From: a virus
IMG/VR virus record: IMGVR_UViG_3300020417_000926
Coordinates: 1 to 54,072 of that record
Direction: 5' to 3' (one strand)
DNA: 54,072 nucleotides
A program made the position numbers and the translations under genes. Position 1 is the stretch's first letter. Every line of letters starts with the position of its first letter. Below the pieces are notes generated by a model. The model searched no databases. It was not told the origin of the DNA and saw nothing but the letters and a program-made list of their open reading frames with translations. This document shows positions 7,976-16,241 of this stretch, in pieces.

Positions 7976-8245
7976 TTATGCTATGTTCATTAGAATCACA
8001 ACGATTGTGCTTAATAAACCTGCTATAACTGTGCCAGCACTACCTATGATTACCTTGGTATTTGTGGCGGCGTGACGTTCTATATTGATTGAATTTTGGT
8101 TGATACTCTTCATAAGGGAATTAAGATTCTCTTCCATGCGTTCTATTCTGCTCATCATATTGCCCAATTTCTCTTGCAATACTTCGTAACGAGCGGCACA
8201 TAAGTCCACATGAGCTTCTAAATTTTCTTTTTCTAGTTGAGACAT
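7976..8245 (-). CDS. Coiled-coil protein with C-terminal membrane helix
   Basis: 89 residues. Residues 3-60 are a long charged helix or coiled coil (YEVLQEKLGNMMSRIERMEENL). Residues 64-88 are a hydrophobic segment (KVIIGSAGTVIAGLLSTIVVILM) that should span a membrane, leaving almost nothing after it. This architecture is like haemolysin XhlA-type and some holin-associated proteins, so a role in lysis or at the membrane is possible. It is equally known as an unassigned conserved protein in marine T4-like phages. It has its own late box and a GGGA-type ribosome binding site. Confidence 0.65.
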   Translation of the reverse strand: MSQLEKENLEAHVDLCAARYEVLQEKLGNMMSRIERMEENLNSLMKSINQNSINIERHAATNTKVIIGSAGTVIAGLLSTIVVILMNIA

Positions 8246-8264
8246 TGCTTTTCCCTGCTGATAG

Positions 8265-8272
8265 TATTTATG
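8265..8272 (-). promoter_or_regulatory. T4-like late promoter box (CATAAATA)
   Basis: Minus-strand CATAAATA followed by CTATC, close to the extended T4 late consensus. It lies 19 nt upstream of the ATG at 8245 and overlaps the end of the gene at 8268-9191. Confidence 0.65.
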
Positions 8273-9191
8273 AATCTATCTGACTTTTCCAATCTTGAAA
8301 TGAGGCTTCTGCTCGATTAAACGCTACGTCGAAGCGTTCGCCTGCTAATAAATCTTTTCTAAAGTTAATCATGTATGCATATGGATCATCTATTAGATCC
8401 AGAGTGGGCCAACTTTTTCTGTTCACACACATTAGAAAATGTCTTATGTGTGGATCAACAATTTTGTCTACTTGTTCTTTGTATCTATATTCTTCAGGTT
8501 GACTTTTAGAAAATATAGCTTCAGGTCTTTTGTTTTTCAGCAGATATACTTTTATCCAGTCTGTGATTAATTCTCTCAACCCATTGTGATATAGTCCTAA
8601 CTCTTTCATAAGTTCCAGTACTTTTACCACATCAAATATATCTCTGTTTTTGATAACAATGTCTGCATTTTTTACAAACTGATCATGATTCAAACGCATC
8701 GATGTTTTGATTGATGTAAGACAGTATCTAAACCATGCATCTGAATTTTTAAAAGTTTCATTCCAATGCTCCGGAGATCCATTGAAACAGCGTCTATCAA
8801 TGTACATAGGAATGTCAAAGTCATTGCCTGGTTCTACTGCAACAATAATTGTTTCAACATCATTTCTAACTTCTTTATCCACTTTATGAAAAAACCATGC
8901 ACTAGGTCTTGCACTTGCTTTTTTAATTGCATACCATGTGTCTCGATCCAGTTCTGTGCGTGATTGCATGTACCAATGGTGTGCAAGTTTGTGTGATGTT
9001 GCCATTACTGCTTCATGACATTGCGAAGTCCAACAGTAATTGATGTATTGATCATCTGCTATTTTGGATACAATGTCTTTGGATCTTGCTTTGTCTTGTT
9101 GCCACTCGATTGCTCTGCTGAAGTTTAGCAGACGCATGAGAAAATTTCCACTTAATCCGGCATTTGCCAGCACAATTACATAATCACTCAT
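8268..9191 (-). CDS. Hypothetical protein, 307 aa
   Basis: Not recognised with certainty. The N-terminus MSDYVIVLANAGLSGNFLMR resembles the first strand and phosphate-binding turn of sulfotransferase-like P-loop proteins, but the canonical PKSGTT-type loop is absent. The rest is a soluble mixed alpha/beta protein with many Trp and His. It overlaps the 9188 gene by 4 nt and belongs to the unit running down from 11794. Sulfotransferase-like is only a suggestion. Confidence 0.6.
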   Translation of the reverse strand: MSDYVIVLANAGLSGNFLMRLLNFSRAIEWQQDKARSKDIVSKIADDQYINYCWTSQCHEAVMATSHKLAHHWYMQSRTELDRDTWYAIKKASARPSAWFFHKVDKEVRNDVETIIVAVEPGNDFDIPMYIDRRCFNGSPEHWNETFKNSDAWFRYCLTSIKTSMRLNHDQFVKNADIVIKNRDIFDVVKVLELMKELGLYHNGLRELITDWIKVYLLKNKRPEAIFSKSQPEEYRYKEQVDKIVDPHIRHFLMCVNRKSWPTLDLIDDPYAYMINFRKDLLAGERFDVAFNRAEASFQDWKSQIDS

Positions 9192-9592
9192 AAGGATTCT
9201 ACAATGGTATTACAGTTATGACTGTCTGTGGTTTCAATTATTTCTAAGTTATCGTCGTGTATAGGTATACCTGAAATATCTTGTTGTATTTGCATGATAG
9301 GAACCTCCGTATAAAAGTTTAATGTCCATACCGGCATTTTGCCAGTGAACTTGTCTCCAAATAACTTATCTACTTTTTTGACAGAGCTTGTTACAGTAGG
9401 TTCAAATACTTGTGATCTAAAACTACATGCTTGAACAAATGTATTATAATTTTGGCTTTGATAGAAACCTTTTGTATTCTTCTTTTGTGTTGCAGTATCG
9501 TGGGTGATATCTATTAGTGTTTTTATTTGGTGATTGAATTTTACATCCACAAGGTTCTCATCATTGATGACTGCCTTTTGCTTCTGTGGCAA
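9188..9592 (-). CDS. Hypothetical protein, about 134 aa, probable TTG start
   Basis: Not recognised. The open frame extends upstream to an ATG at 9634, inside the preceding gene. A TTG at 9592 sits 7 nt after an AAGGA sequence and directly after the stop of the preceding gene, which fits the tight spacing of this unit; I prefer it. The sequence has a central polar region and a C-terminal VWTLNFYTEVPIMQI strand-rich part. No motif is seen. Confidence 0.55.
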   Translation of the reverse strand: MPQKQKAVINDENLVDVKFNHQIKTLIDITHDTATQKKNTKGFYQSQNYNTFVQACSFRSQVFEPTVTSSVKKVDKLFGDKFTGKMPVWTLNFYTEVPIMQIQQDISGIPIHDDNLEIIETTDSHNCNTIVESL

Positions 9593-9593
9593 A

Positions 9594-10250
9594 TTACATT
9601 CCTTTTCTCCCAATGGCGTAGGCCGCGGCACCAATGGCGCCTAAAGTAATTGCGTTTTTCTTTACTTTATCCCACACACTTGGTTTTTGAATTTGTGCTT
9701 GTGATAATGTTCCGTCAACTGAACCCATTAACTGTACAGATGAATATAATTGACCGTATCTGCCATTGGTATGATACCATTTGTTTACCATTGGCATTAA
9801 CACTTTTTTGTTTGAATTGGATAAAGATGCGTAGTCTTGTACTCGTCTACGTATGCTTTTTAGTCTAGAATCTCTGATTCCTAAACTACTTTCTAATCTT
9901 TGTAGTTGTCCTCTTGCTTGACCAGATGCAAGTCTGCCAGATGCAATACCACCCAAATATTGTTTCAATTCGGGTTCATTGATTTTTGCACCTGCCTGTT
10001 TGCTTTGATATATTGCATTGTATAAATCTGTACTGCTCACTCTAGCACGATCAAATGTTCTACTTTTGATTGTTTCGGCCGCATATGCTTGTGCTTGAGC
10101 TCGATAGGCTGGTTCATTGTACATCATGTACAGAGTGTTTAAATCCATAAAAGCAAAATCTTTGATCTGCTGACTGTCCATCGAGTCAGTTCTGCTTTTG
10201 GTTCTAAACTGTCCTGCTTCTGTAATATCTTTTAAAAATTCGTAAGCCAT
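9594..10250 (-). CDS. Head-associated candidate with N-terminal ITE-A processing site
   Basis: 218 residues. It begins MAYEFLKDITEAGQ, with I-T-E followed by Ala at residues 9-12, which is the T4 prohead-protease consensus ([L/I]-x-E, then a small residue). The body is Arg/Gln/Ser-rich and helical. The C-terminus has a short hydrophobic stretch (AITLGAIGAAAYAIG) that could insert in a membrane, as ejected proteins sometimes do. AAGGGA ribosome binding site; it directly follows the DUF6356 gene. Packaging is inferred from the peptide only. Confidence 0.6.
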   Translation of the reverse strand: MAYEFLKDITEAGQFRTKSRTDSMDSQQIKDFAFMDLNTLYMMYNEPAYRAQAQAYAAETIKSRTFDRARVSSTDLYNAIYQSKQAGAKINEPELKQYLGGIASGRLASGQARGQLQRLESSLGIRDSRLKSIRRRVQDYASLSNSNKKVLMPMVNKWYHTNGRYGQLYSSVQLMGSVDGTLSQAQIQKPSVWDKVKKNAITLGAIGAAAYAIGRKGM

Positions 10251-10466
10251 TTATTTTCCCTTACTCATAGCTAATTCTTGTTCAGCTAGAATTTTACGCA
10301 TTTCGTCACTTGCGTATGTGGTATACCAGCGTGGAACGAAAGCATGAATAACAACTCTAGTGGCCGCACGTTCTAATCTCCATGCAACTTTGATGGCATG
10401 CCAGAAATGTTGCCATCTTGTCATGTTTACTTCATCTAAATGTACTTTGCATTTTTGTGACAACAT
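10251..10466 (-). CDS. DUF6356-like small protein
   Basis: 71 residues with the pattern of the DUF6356 family: a helix with MTRWQHFWHAIKVAWRL, then RVVIHAFVPRWYTTYASDEM. The IHAF-x-P and SD/SE near the C-terminus are the recognisable parts. The family is found in phages and some bacteria and has no known function; the amphipathic helices suggest membrane association. Its start overlaps the stop of the ligase-like gene (TAATG). Confidence 0.65.
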   Translation of the reverse strand: MLSQKCKVHLDEVNMTRWQHFWHAIKVAWRLERAATRVVIHAFVPRWYTTYASDEMRKILAEQELAMSKGK

Positions 10467-11794
10467 TATTGAAAATCCTTAGGAGCAAAATTTGCCTTGC
10501 TAAAATCTAATCTGTCTACAATCTTTACAGCATTACCCATATGGTCTGCTACCACAACACCTTCGCCTGGTGTAACTTTGTAACTGCCATCTGGTTGTTG
10601 TATAAAAGCCTTCATCTGCATTAATTTGTTAAGATGTTTTGTGAGTTCATCTTTGGCTTCCATTATGCCCATGTACAGGTTATAAAGATTGTACAATTTT
10701 TCTTTATTTTCTGCAACAAAGTCTTTTGCTCTTTGTAGATCATCCATTTTACGCATGGCGGCTGGACCTTCAGGACCAGTCTTTAGTGTGCTGATTTCTT
10801 TGTCTGTGGTGGCAACAATCTGTTCAATGAAACTGTTAAAGAATCTACTTGCATCTGTGAACTTACCTGCTCGTACTGCCCTGTTAACATGAGTTAACAG
10901 TTGTTGGCCAAACTTTTTAATTGGTGAATCTGTTAGCAATGCCCAATCTTCATTGCTCATGCTTTTTATTGTTCTACTACTGGCACCTAACATTTGTAGA
11001 ATTGGTTTTGCTTCAGCCTTGCTAAGTCCTGCTCCTGATACATCTGTTACCACTGCATCATCAAACCATACATCTGGATGTTCGTTCATACCTTCTATGC
11101 TGGCACCAAACTGTGCAGTCATGTCTCCAACTGTTTCACCATCATATGCTGTGTGCCACACAATACCAATCTTTGCATTTCTAATTCGATCTGCAAGTTC
11201 AGAGTCGGCCGGTACTGCATATGTGATGGTGTTTGGTTTGAATGTTAGATATTCTTCACCTTCAATTTTTTGTGCTTTGAGCGTGTCGGGTGTAAACATT
11301 AGATCGCCTTGCAACACACCTTCAATTCCTAATTTAGGAAAATGTTCTAGAGCTGTTTTTAATTTGTTACGCAAACTGCTGGCATCTTTATCTTCTTTGT
11401 CTGGATGAAAGCGTTCAATGTCTGATGGTTTTTTGTTTAGTTTTGGATCACGTTTACTGAACACACCTTTTGTGCCTACAAAAAATTGTCCATCTTGAGG
11501 ATCTGTGCCTGCAATAATTGCCGGAGCACCATCCCACTTAACACTAACCACTGCTGGTCCACCACCACTTGCACCACCACTCATTGCATTTGCAAGTCCG
11601 CTGATAAGTCGTATAGCAGTTTCGGCTCCCTGCTTCTGCTGTGAAAACACAAGTTCTTCGGCGTGCATCAGATGTGTATTTTTACCACCTGTTGCTTCTC
11701 TTAGATTGTGCAGAGCTTTTTGCACCAAGCGATCAGCTCGTGGTCCACGCTTTTTTCTCTTTTTCCAGCCGGATAAAATCTCTTTAACTCGCAT
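10466..11794 (-). CDS. Nucleotidyltransferase/ligase-like protein (DUF6267 type)
   Basis: 442 residues. Residues 41-50 contain HLMHAEELVF. At 83-94 comes VSVKWDGAPAII, with K86-x-D-G matching motif I (the adenylated lysine) of DNA/RNA ligases and capping enzymes. It is followed by VGTKGVF, IEGVLQGDLMF, YLTFKP and a late EGVVVADHMGNAVKIVDRL that resembles motifs IV and V. The same order occurs in a conserved marine T4-like phage protein (I believe DUF6267). A ligase or nucleotidyltransferase activity is plausible but unproven. The first 25 residues are strongly basic. Residues 31-34 (L-R-E-A) also fit the prohead protease site. It overlaps the upstream gene by 11 nt. Confidence 0.65.
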   Translation of the reverse strand: MRVKEILSGWKKRKKRGPRADRLVQKALHNLREATGGKNTHLMHAEELVFSQQKQGAETAIRLISGLANAMSGGASGGGPAVVSVKWDGAPAIIAGTDPQDGQFFVGTKGVFSKRDPKLNKKPSDIERFHPDKEDKDASSLRNKLKTALEHFPKLGIEGVLQGDLMFTPDTLKAQKIEGEEYLTFKPNTITYAVPADSELADRIRNAKIGIVWHTAYDGETVGDMTAQFGASIEGMNEHPDVWFDDAVVTDVSGAGLSKAEAKPILQMLGASSRTIKSMSNEDWALLTDSPIKKFGQQLLTHVNRAVRAGKFTDASRFFNSFIEQIVATTDKEISTLKTGPEGPAAMRKMDDLQRAKDFVAENKEKLYNLYNLYMGIMEAKDELTKHLNKLMQMKAFIQQPDGSYKVTPGEGVVVADHMGNAVKIVDRLDFSKANFAPKDFQ

Positions 11795-12035
11795 TTTTCT
11801 TAAGTTTCCTTACACCACGTTCAAATATACCCATGTCTTTGTTTTTAAGACTGAGCATGAATCTTTTACGGAGATCTGCCTGTGTTGATTCTTCAAAATT
11901 CGTTTCTATGTATTCTAAAAGTTGAATTGCACTACCTAGTACATTTTCACTTCTATAACTTAGTATCTGCTCTTTGCTACTTTTAGGAGCAATACTGTTT
12001 ATTTCTTCTAGAATACTGCGAGTTTTCTTTTTCAT
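11784..12035 (-). CDS. Conserved small helical protein, 83 aa
   Basis: Residues read MKKKTRSILEEINSI, then SYRSENVLGSAIQLLEYIE and a basic C-terminus. I recall similar short proteins beside the ligase-like gene in marine T4-like phages. The frame is open upstream to a TTG at 12047, but GGAG lies 6 nt before the ATG at 12035, so I use that start. A late box is just upstream. Function unknown; co-expression with the ligase-like gene suggests a shared role. Confidence 0.7.
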   Translation of the reverse strand: MKKKTRSILEEINSIAPKSSKEQILSYRSENVLGSAIQLLEYIETNFEESTQADLRKRFMLSLKNKDMGIFERGVRKLKKNAS

Positions 12036-12055
12036 ATCAGTCTCCAATATAGTAG

Positions 12056-12063
12056 TATTTAGC
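12056..12063 (-). promoter_or_regulatory. T4-like late promoter box (GCTAAATA)
   Basis: Minus-strand GCTAAATA followed by CTACT, 20 nt upstream of the ATG at 12035, with a GGAG site between. It overlaps the stop codon of the helicase gene, separating early replication genes from the late unit that runs to 8268. Confidence 0.65.
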
Positions 12064-13442
12064 TACTCTGCCTTTTTGAGTATACTTCGGAGCCTATCAC
12101 TGCTGTTAACAGCATTATCCTGTGTTTCTGGCTGTGGAGAATTAGTTCCTAGTGTGCTTTTCTTCTTTAACTGATCATATATGTTGTTAAAACTGGTATC
12201 TTCTGCTTCTTGCTCATCTAAATCTGTGATACGCATACTGTCAATGTTAAAATCCAAATCAATTTTTTGTCCAACACCATTACTGCTTCTTGTTTTCATA
12301 AACTGTATCTGTATTCTACCACGTTCACGCATGGCTTTACTGCTGAATATACCAATCACATTGTCTGCTGTTTGTATTTTACTCAAGCCACCTGCAATAT
12401 GCGAATGATCAAACTCAATTTCTTCTACTGCTGATCTGTTTAACTGCGAAGCAGTTGCAAACAAATAGTTTCCTTCAACTGCAAAGTTTCTAAGTTCTTC
12501 TGATACAAACTTATCTTTAATAAACAGATCACTGGGTGGTACTTTCTTTTGTGCTGGCATCATCAAATCCAAATAGTCTACCAATATTGCTTGAATTTTT
12601 TTGCCGTTTTGAACTTCAAACTCTTTTATAAAACTACGCAAGTCATTTACTGTGATACCGTTGGGTAATTGCACAATCTGTAAACCTGCATTGTGTTTTG
12701 CGGCCATTTTTACTTTTAGTTCTACATTGTCTGTGTCTTTTAAAACCTGTCTTGTTGTTAATCCTGTCAGCATTGCATCAAGTCGCATACTGCATAATTC
12801 TTCACTGAGTTCTAAACTCACATATAGTGTGTTATAGCCCATGGCTGTCCAATTGAGTGCTAAGTTCTGTAAGAAAATACTTTTACCTGCACCTGATCCG
12901 CCTGCAAAAATGTTTAGTTCGCCATTGTTGAATCCACCATACAGTTTTTCATCAATGCTTTTCCAACCTGTGCTGGTTCCACCTTTGGCATCTTTGATTG
13001 CTTGTAGTCTGCTTTTTGGATCTGCCCAATAGTCTGTGCCTAAGTTTTTGTTTAAACTTATTGCTACTGCTTCTTTTACCAAATGCTCTACTGCACCATA
13101 CTCTGACTTGTCCAACATGTCTGTGCTGGCCAATATTGCACCTTCTAATCCTTTGTGTCTACAAAATGTTTCAAAATCATCTAAAAACCAATCCTTGTGT
13201 GCTGAACCAGTTTCTCCAATGTTTTGCAATTCCATGTTGGTTATTGCTTTAACCTGTTCATGTGTGGGCATTGCTCCATATTCTGAAGCATGTTCCTGTA
13301 TAAACTCTACCGTACTACGCAACGGTCTATCAAAGTACTCAGGCTTTACAATGTTATTGACACGAACAAATAATTCGTGATCATTCATCATAAACTCCAA
13401 ATACAATTTTTGTAATTCTTGACTATATTCTTTTACTTCCAT
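12063..13442 (-). CDS. gp41: Replicative DNA helicase, T4 gp41 type
   Basis: DnaB-family 5'-3' helicase that unwinds DNA ahead of the phage replisome and works with the primase encoded just upstream. 459 residues (T4 gp41 is 475). The N-terminal helical domain covers residues 1-140. The Walker A GGSGAGKS is at about 181-188, Walker B is ILVDYLDLM, and a later QTADNVIGIF strand and MKTRSSNG arginine-finger region follow. The frame opens at a GTG at 13448, but the ATG at 13442 has a TAGGTG site before it. The primase stop codon (13445) is 2 nt upstream, so the primosome genes are coupled. Confidence 0.92.
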   Translation of the reverse strand: MEVKEYSQELQKLYLEFMMNDHELFVRVNNIVKPEYFDRPLRSTVEFIQEHASEYGAMPTHEQVKAITNMELQNIGETGSAHKDWFLDDFETFCRHKGLEGAILASTDMLDKSEYGAVEHLVKEAVAISLNKNLGTDYWADPKSRLQAIKDAKGGTSTGWKSIDEKLYGGFNNGELNIFAGGSGAGKSIFLQNLALNWTAMGYNTLYVSLELSEELCSMRLDAMLTGLTTRQVLKDTDNVELKVKMAAKHNAGLQIVQLPNGITVNDLRSFIKEFEVQNGKKIQAILVDYLDLMMPAQKKVPPSDLFIKDKFVSEELRNFAVEGNYLFATASQLNRSAVEEIEFDHSHIAGGLSKIQTADNVIGIFSSKAMRERGRIQIQFMKTRSSNGVGQKIDLDFNIDSMRITDLDEQEAEDTSFNNIYDQLKKKSTLGTNSPQPETQDNAVNSSDRLRSILKKAE

Positions 13443-13444
13443 GT

Positions 13445-14440
13445 TCACCTACAATATTGTTTCATCAGCACACGTATCTTTGTTGGGCTTGTGTGTACAT
13501 TATCTAATATACTTCTAACTGTAAACATTCTACCATATTGTTGCTGAGCATCAACACAGTCTTTACAATCTTCCCAAGGTGGAAAACTTACTCCCCAACC
13601 TCTCTCTATAGCACGTTGTACCAATTTTTGTCCTGGCTCGTCCCTGTCTGGACAAACTATGACTTCTTTATTTAGACTATCGATGATGTCGGCTTGACGT
13701 CTACTGCAAATATTATTTGCTATTGCAACACCGCCGGTTACCAATGCATCAAATTGTCCTTCTGTTACTATAACATAATGCCTTTCATGTTGTGCATCTA
13801 AATTAAACACATAATCTTTTTGTTGTTGTAAAAAGTATTTGGGTGTTTCTTTGTTGGGTACATCACCTATCCAACGAGCAGTATAACCTACAATCACATC
13901 TTTGTAATAGAACGGCAATATAATTCTATCTGCAAAGTGTTTGAAATCGCTGTAATACCAGTTTGCCAGTGTGTCCAGCTTTCTGGACGCAAGATATTGT
14001 AATGCTTCCTCTATTTTATCGTCGATTGATACTAAGTCTAGTAGACTTTTTGCGTTTGGCGGCAGTTGTACTTCTTTCCAATCTATTTTTACAGTTTCAA
14101 CCTTTTCTGTTGTGCGTTTGTGTAAGTTTTGTAATTCATCTTCACGCATTAACTCTAGGTTAACTCGTTGTATGTCTGATTCGTCTGCACCAAATGTTTT
14201 TAATAAACTGCGAAGTTTGCCAGATATTTGTCTGCCATTGCTCCAGCCAGTTTTAAATCCACAGTTAAAACAGTTGTATTGGAATGTACCTTCGTCAAAA
14301 AAGAATCCGCCTCTGCCTCTTGTGTCTGCGTTTTCTCCATTTTGCACACACATTGGACAGTTGCCAGATATCCATCCACTAGGAGTACTTTTCCAACCCA
14401 ATGGAACAGTCTGTCTAACAAACTCTAAAACAACACTCAT
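13445..14440 (-). CDS. gp61: DNA primase, T4 gp61 type
   Basis: Makes RNA primers for lagging-strand synthesis. 331 residues (T4 gp61 is 342). The N-terminal zinc ribbon has C28-x2-C31 and C57-x2-C60. The TOPRIM catalytic core shows VIVTEGQFDAL (E227) and VCPDRDEPG (D265, D267). It is encoded directly before the helicase gene. A sigma70-like promoter overlaps the end of the upstream structural gene and lies 8 nt from the ATG. No ribosome binding site is evident, so the message may be leaderless or nearly so. Confidence 0.9.
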   Translation of the reverse strand: MSVVLEFVRQTVPLGWKSTPSGWISGNCPMCVQNGENADTRGRGGFFFDEGTFQYNCFNCGFKTGWSNGRQISGKLRSLLKTFGADESDIQRVNLELMREDELQNLHKRTTEKVETVKIDWKEVQLPPNAKSLLDLVSIDDKIEEALQYLASRKLDTLANWYYSDFKHFADRIILPFYYKDVIVGYTARWIGDVPNKETPKYFLQQQKDYVFNLDAQHERHYVIVTEGQFDALVTGGVAIANNICSRRQADIIDSLNKEVIVCPDRDEPGQKLVQRAIERGWGVSFPPWEDCKDCVDAQQQYGRMFTVRSILDNVHTSPTKIRVLMKQYCR

Positions 14441-14448
14441 ATATGTAT

Positions 14449-14475
14449 ATTATACTCTAATTGTGATTTTGTCAA
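14449..14475 (-). promoter_or_regulatory. Sigma70-like early promoter, short spacer
   Basis: Minus-strand TTGACA (14470-14475), a 15-nt spacer, TATAAT (14449-14454), then 8 nt to the primase ATG. Both boxes lie in the last codons of the structural gene (protein end TVDKITIRV), so part of the match could be coding coincidence. The spacer is 2 nt short of ideal. Confidence 0.5.
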
Positions 14476-15286
14476 CGGTGCCGGTGTTGCTGGCATCAGC
14501 AACATAGTAAAAACGCACCTTGTATAGATTGTGTACAAAGTTTACAGCTCGTACACCTGATGTTGCTGTGGCGTAATTTTCATAACCAGTTAAACCATTT
14601 GTATCTATTAGAAACCAATCTTCTGATCCAGCAGTACCACTGGGTTCTGATTCAACTGATCCTTGTACATAAATTTTGCCTTTAAAATTGGTTGTGTATA
14701 TTGCTACAGTATGCAATCCATCTGATGAGCCTTTTAGTACACTACCATCTGTTGCACTTGTGTATTGTGGATCAGTAGCACCTGCACCACCTGAAAATGA
14801 TGCTAGTGTCACATTGTCTACCAATTTAGGTAATGGTCCTTCTCTCAATTCTACTGTCCATTGTCCTTTATGATTCAACTGCGGGCTTAACAAAAACTCT
14901 TCGCCTTCATTGTTTACGCTGGTGATTGCAAATTCATACAGAGTTGCATCTAAATTTGCTACATCACCTGGCTGTATTTTAAAAGTAACTCGTGCATCGT
15001 CATAACTGTCAACTATTGCATTTTTTGTAACAACTATGGAACGATCTGATCTTTTAATAAGTTTGCCCTTGATGGTCACATTGTTTATATCTGCTGTACG
15101 CCTAGATCTATCATTGATAACTAACTGTATATGGTTATCAACTCCTTTATGAAAAACGAAAGGCTGATAGGTTGTAGGAGAATTTACCGTGGTACTACGC
15201 TTGTAGTATCGGTTATACTGAGAGTTACTGCTATCTTTATTAAGAGTAGCTTCTCCGGTATTGGTATAAGTAAACGCTGTAGCCAT
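14450..15286 (-). CDS. Virion structural protein, beta-sandwich type
   Basis: 278 residues, beta-rich. Residues 48-145 (VTIKGKLIKRSDRSIV, then ARVTFKIQPGDV, then GQWTVEL) resemble the N-terminal Ig-like domain of BppU-type baseplate upper proteins. The rest is Thr/Ser/Gly-rich with a C-terminal KVRFYYVADASNTGTVD strand pattern common in phage appendages. It is probably a baseplate or tail-accessory protein. A late box exactly 5 nt before the ATG marks it as a late gene inside the replication block. Confidence 0.65.
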   Translation of the reverse strand: MATAFTYTNTGEATLNKDSSNSQYNRYYKRSTTVNSPTTYQPFVFHKGVDNHIQLVINDRSRRTADINNVTIKGKLIKRSDRSIVVTKNAIVDSYDDARVTFKIQPGDVANLDATLYEFAITSVNNEGEEFLLSPQLNHKGQWTVELREGPLPKLVDNVTLASFSGGAGATDPQYTSATDGSVLKGSSDGLHTVAIYTTNFKGKIYVQGSVESEPSGTAGSEDWFLIDTNGLTGYENYATATSGVRAVNFVHNLYKVRFYYVADASNTGTVDKITIRV

Positions 15287-15291
15287 ACTAT

Positions 15292-15299
15292 TATTTATC
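15292..15299 (-). promoter_or_regulatory. Late promoter abutting the start codon (GATAAATA-N5-ATG)
   Basis: The minus strand reads GATAAATA ATAGT ATG for the structural gene at 15286. It lies in the 20-nt gap between this gene and the divergent plus-strand gene at 15307. Confidence 0.7.
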
Positions 15300-15306
15300 G
15301 AACATC

Positions 15307-15684
15307 ATGACAGTTATCTCATCACGCTATAAAATGTTACTTGAAAAATTTCCATTTCTTACCATGGTTCGCTATGGTAATGATGAATTCATTGGAATTG
15401 TAGGAAATGCAGACGGTACTGTGTTCAATATGTACTGTTGGGACCTTTTGAAGAACGAACAAGACAAATTAAACTTTCTAAAACTAGGTGAAGAATGGTG
15501 GTTTGAATCTAATCATAGTATACCAATCAATATATTGCTTTTGAACAGATGGAAATTTCAACCCATACTAAGAAGTTTGAATAATAAAAATGTTGAAGTA
15601 ATGTATGGTCCTGTAACAAGTTTTGGAAATCTAATTAAAAAACGTAGCAAACGCAGAAACATACAACTTATTAAAAAGTATTAG
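15307..15684 (+). CDS. Conserved T4-like protein of unknown function, 125 aa
   Basis: Plus-strand gene among minus-strand neighbours. The sequence (FPFLTMVRYGNDEFIGIVGN, then EEWWFESNHSIPINI, then VEVMYGPVTSFGNLIKK and a very basic C-terminus) matches a pattern I recall from conserved hypotheticals of marine T4-like phages (GExWWWESNRxxPINIF, GPVxSLxxL, KRTKRRxxQLI). The basic tail suggests nucleic acid or polymerase binding. No clear ribosome binding site. Its 3' end overlaps the convergent gene at 15681 by 4 nt. Confidence 0.75.
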   Translation: MTVISSRYKMLLEKFPFLTMVRYGNDEFIGIVGNADGTVFNMYCWDLLKNEQDKLNFLKLGEEWWFESNHSIPINILLLNRWKFQPILRSLNNKNVEVMYGPVTSFGNLIKKRSKRRNIQLIKKY

Positions 15685-16241
15685 CCTTCACATAACAAAT
15701 TCATATGCACCACAACACTTAATGCATACGCCATTGCATGAGCTTTCTTAAAATAGTAATCTGAATTGGCTGGTTTTACCCAAACCTCCTGCATAATATT
15801 TGACCACGATTGGCTTGCCAAATGCCTTTTTGCTGGGCGAATAATTGCCAGTACTGCCGCCAACTGTTCCACTGATGTGGGCTTTAATTGTTGTAGCAGT
15901 TTGTGATGACCACTGACATGAAACACTTGATCCACAAAGTCTTTGTGTTCTAACAGTTCCCATAATGGTTCTTTGTCCATTAATTCTTGTAGATGCTGTT
16001 CAGACTTAACGTTTTTATAAATGCTTACATTCAAACAATCAATCTTAAAGTAACCCATGTCTTCGGCTGTTTTATAGTCTACTGTGCTGAGTCCTGTGAT
16101 TGGATCCTGTGGCATTTCATGAAAGTATACACCTGTGTTATGCTTTTTGCCAGGTTCAATACTGGCAGTAACATATGGAAACTGATCCAATGCTTTTTGT
16201 CTGTCAGCAAAATCTATATCAATATCTGTGTTTGCAATCAT
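15681..16241 (-). CDS. Miniature DNA polymerase III alpha-like protein
   Basis: 186 residues colinear with separate blocks of bacterial DnaE. TDIDIDF (residues 5-11) matches the catalytic PDFDVDF. KHNTGVYF matches KHAGGVVI. MGYFKIDCLN (Asp 68) matches LVKFDFLGL with its third catalytic Asp. VFHVSGHHKLLQQLKPTSVE and AIIRP match VFQLES, LxxLxP and LxRPGP of the fingers. FKKAHAMAYAL matches FNKSHAAAYAL. The PHP domain and most of the long connecting regions are missing. It may be a reduced polymerase, a processivity or decoy module, or a fold relic. The start is the ATG overlapping the upstream stop (ATGA); the frame opens at GTG 16250. Confidence 0.6.
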   Translation of the reverse strand: MIANTDIDIDFADRQKALDQFPYVTASIEPGKKHNTGVYFHEMPQDPITGLSTVDYKTAEDMGYFKIDCLNVSIYKNVKSEQHLQELMDKEPLWELLEHKDFVDQVFHVSGHHKLLQQLKPTSVEQLAAVLAIIRPAKRHLASQSWSNIMQEVWVKPANSDYYFKKAHAMAYALSVVVHMNLLCEG

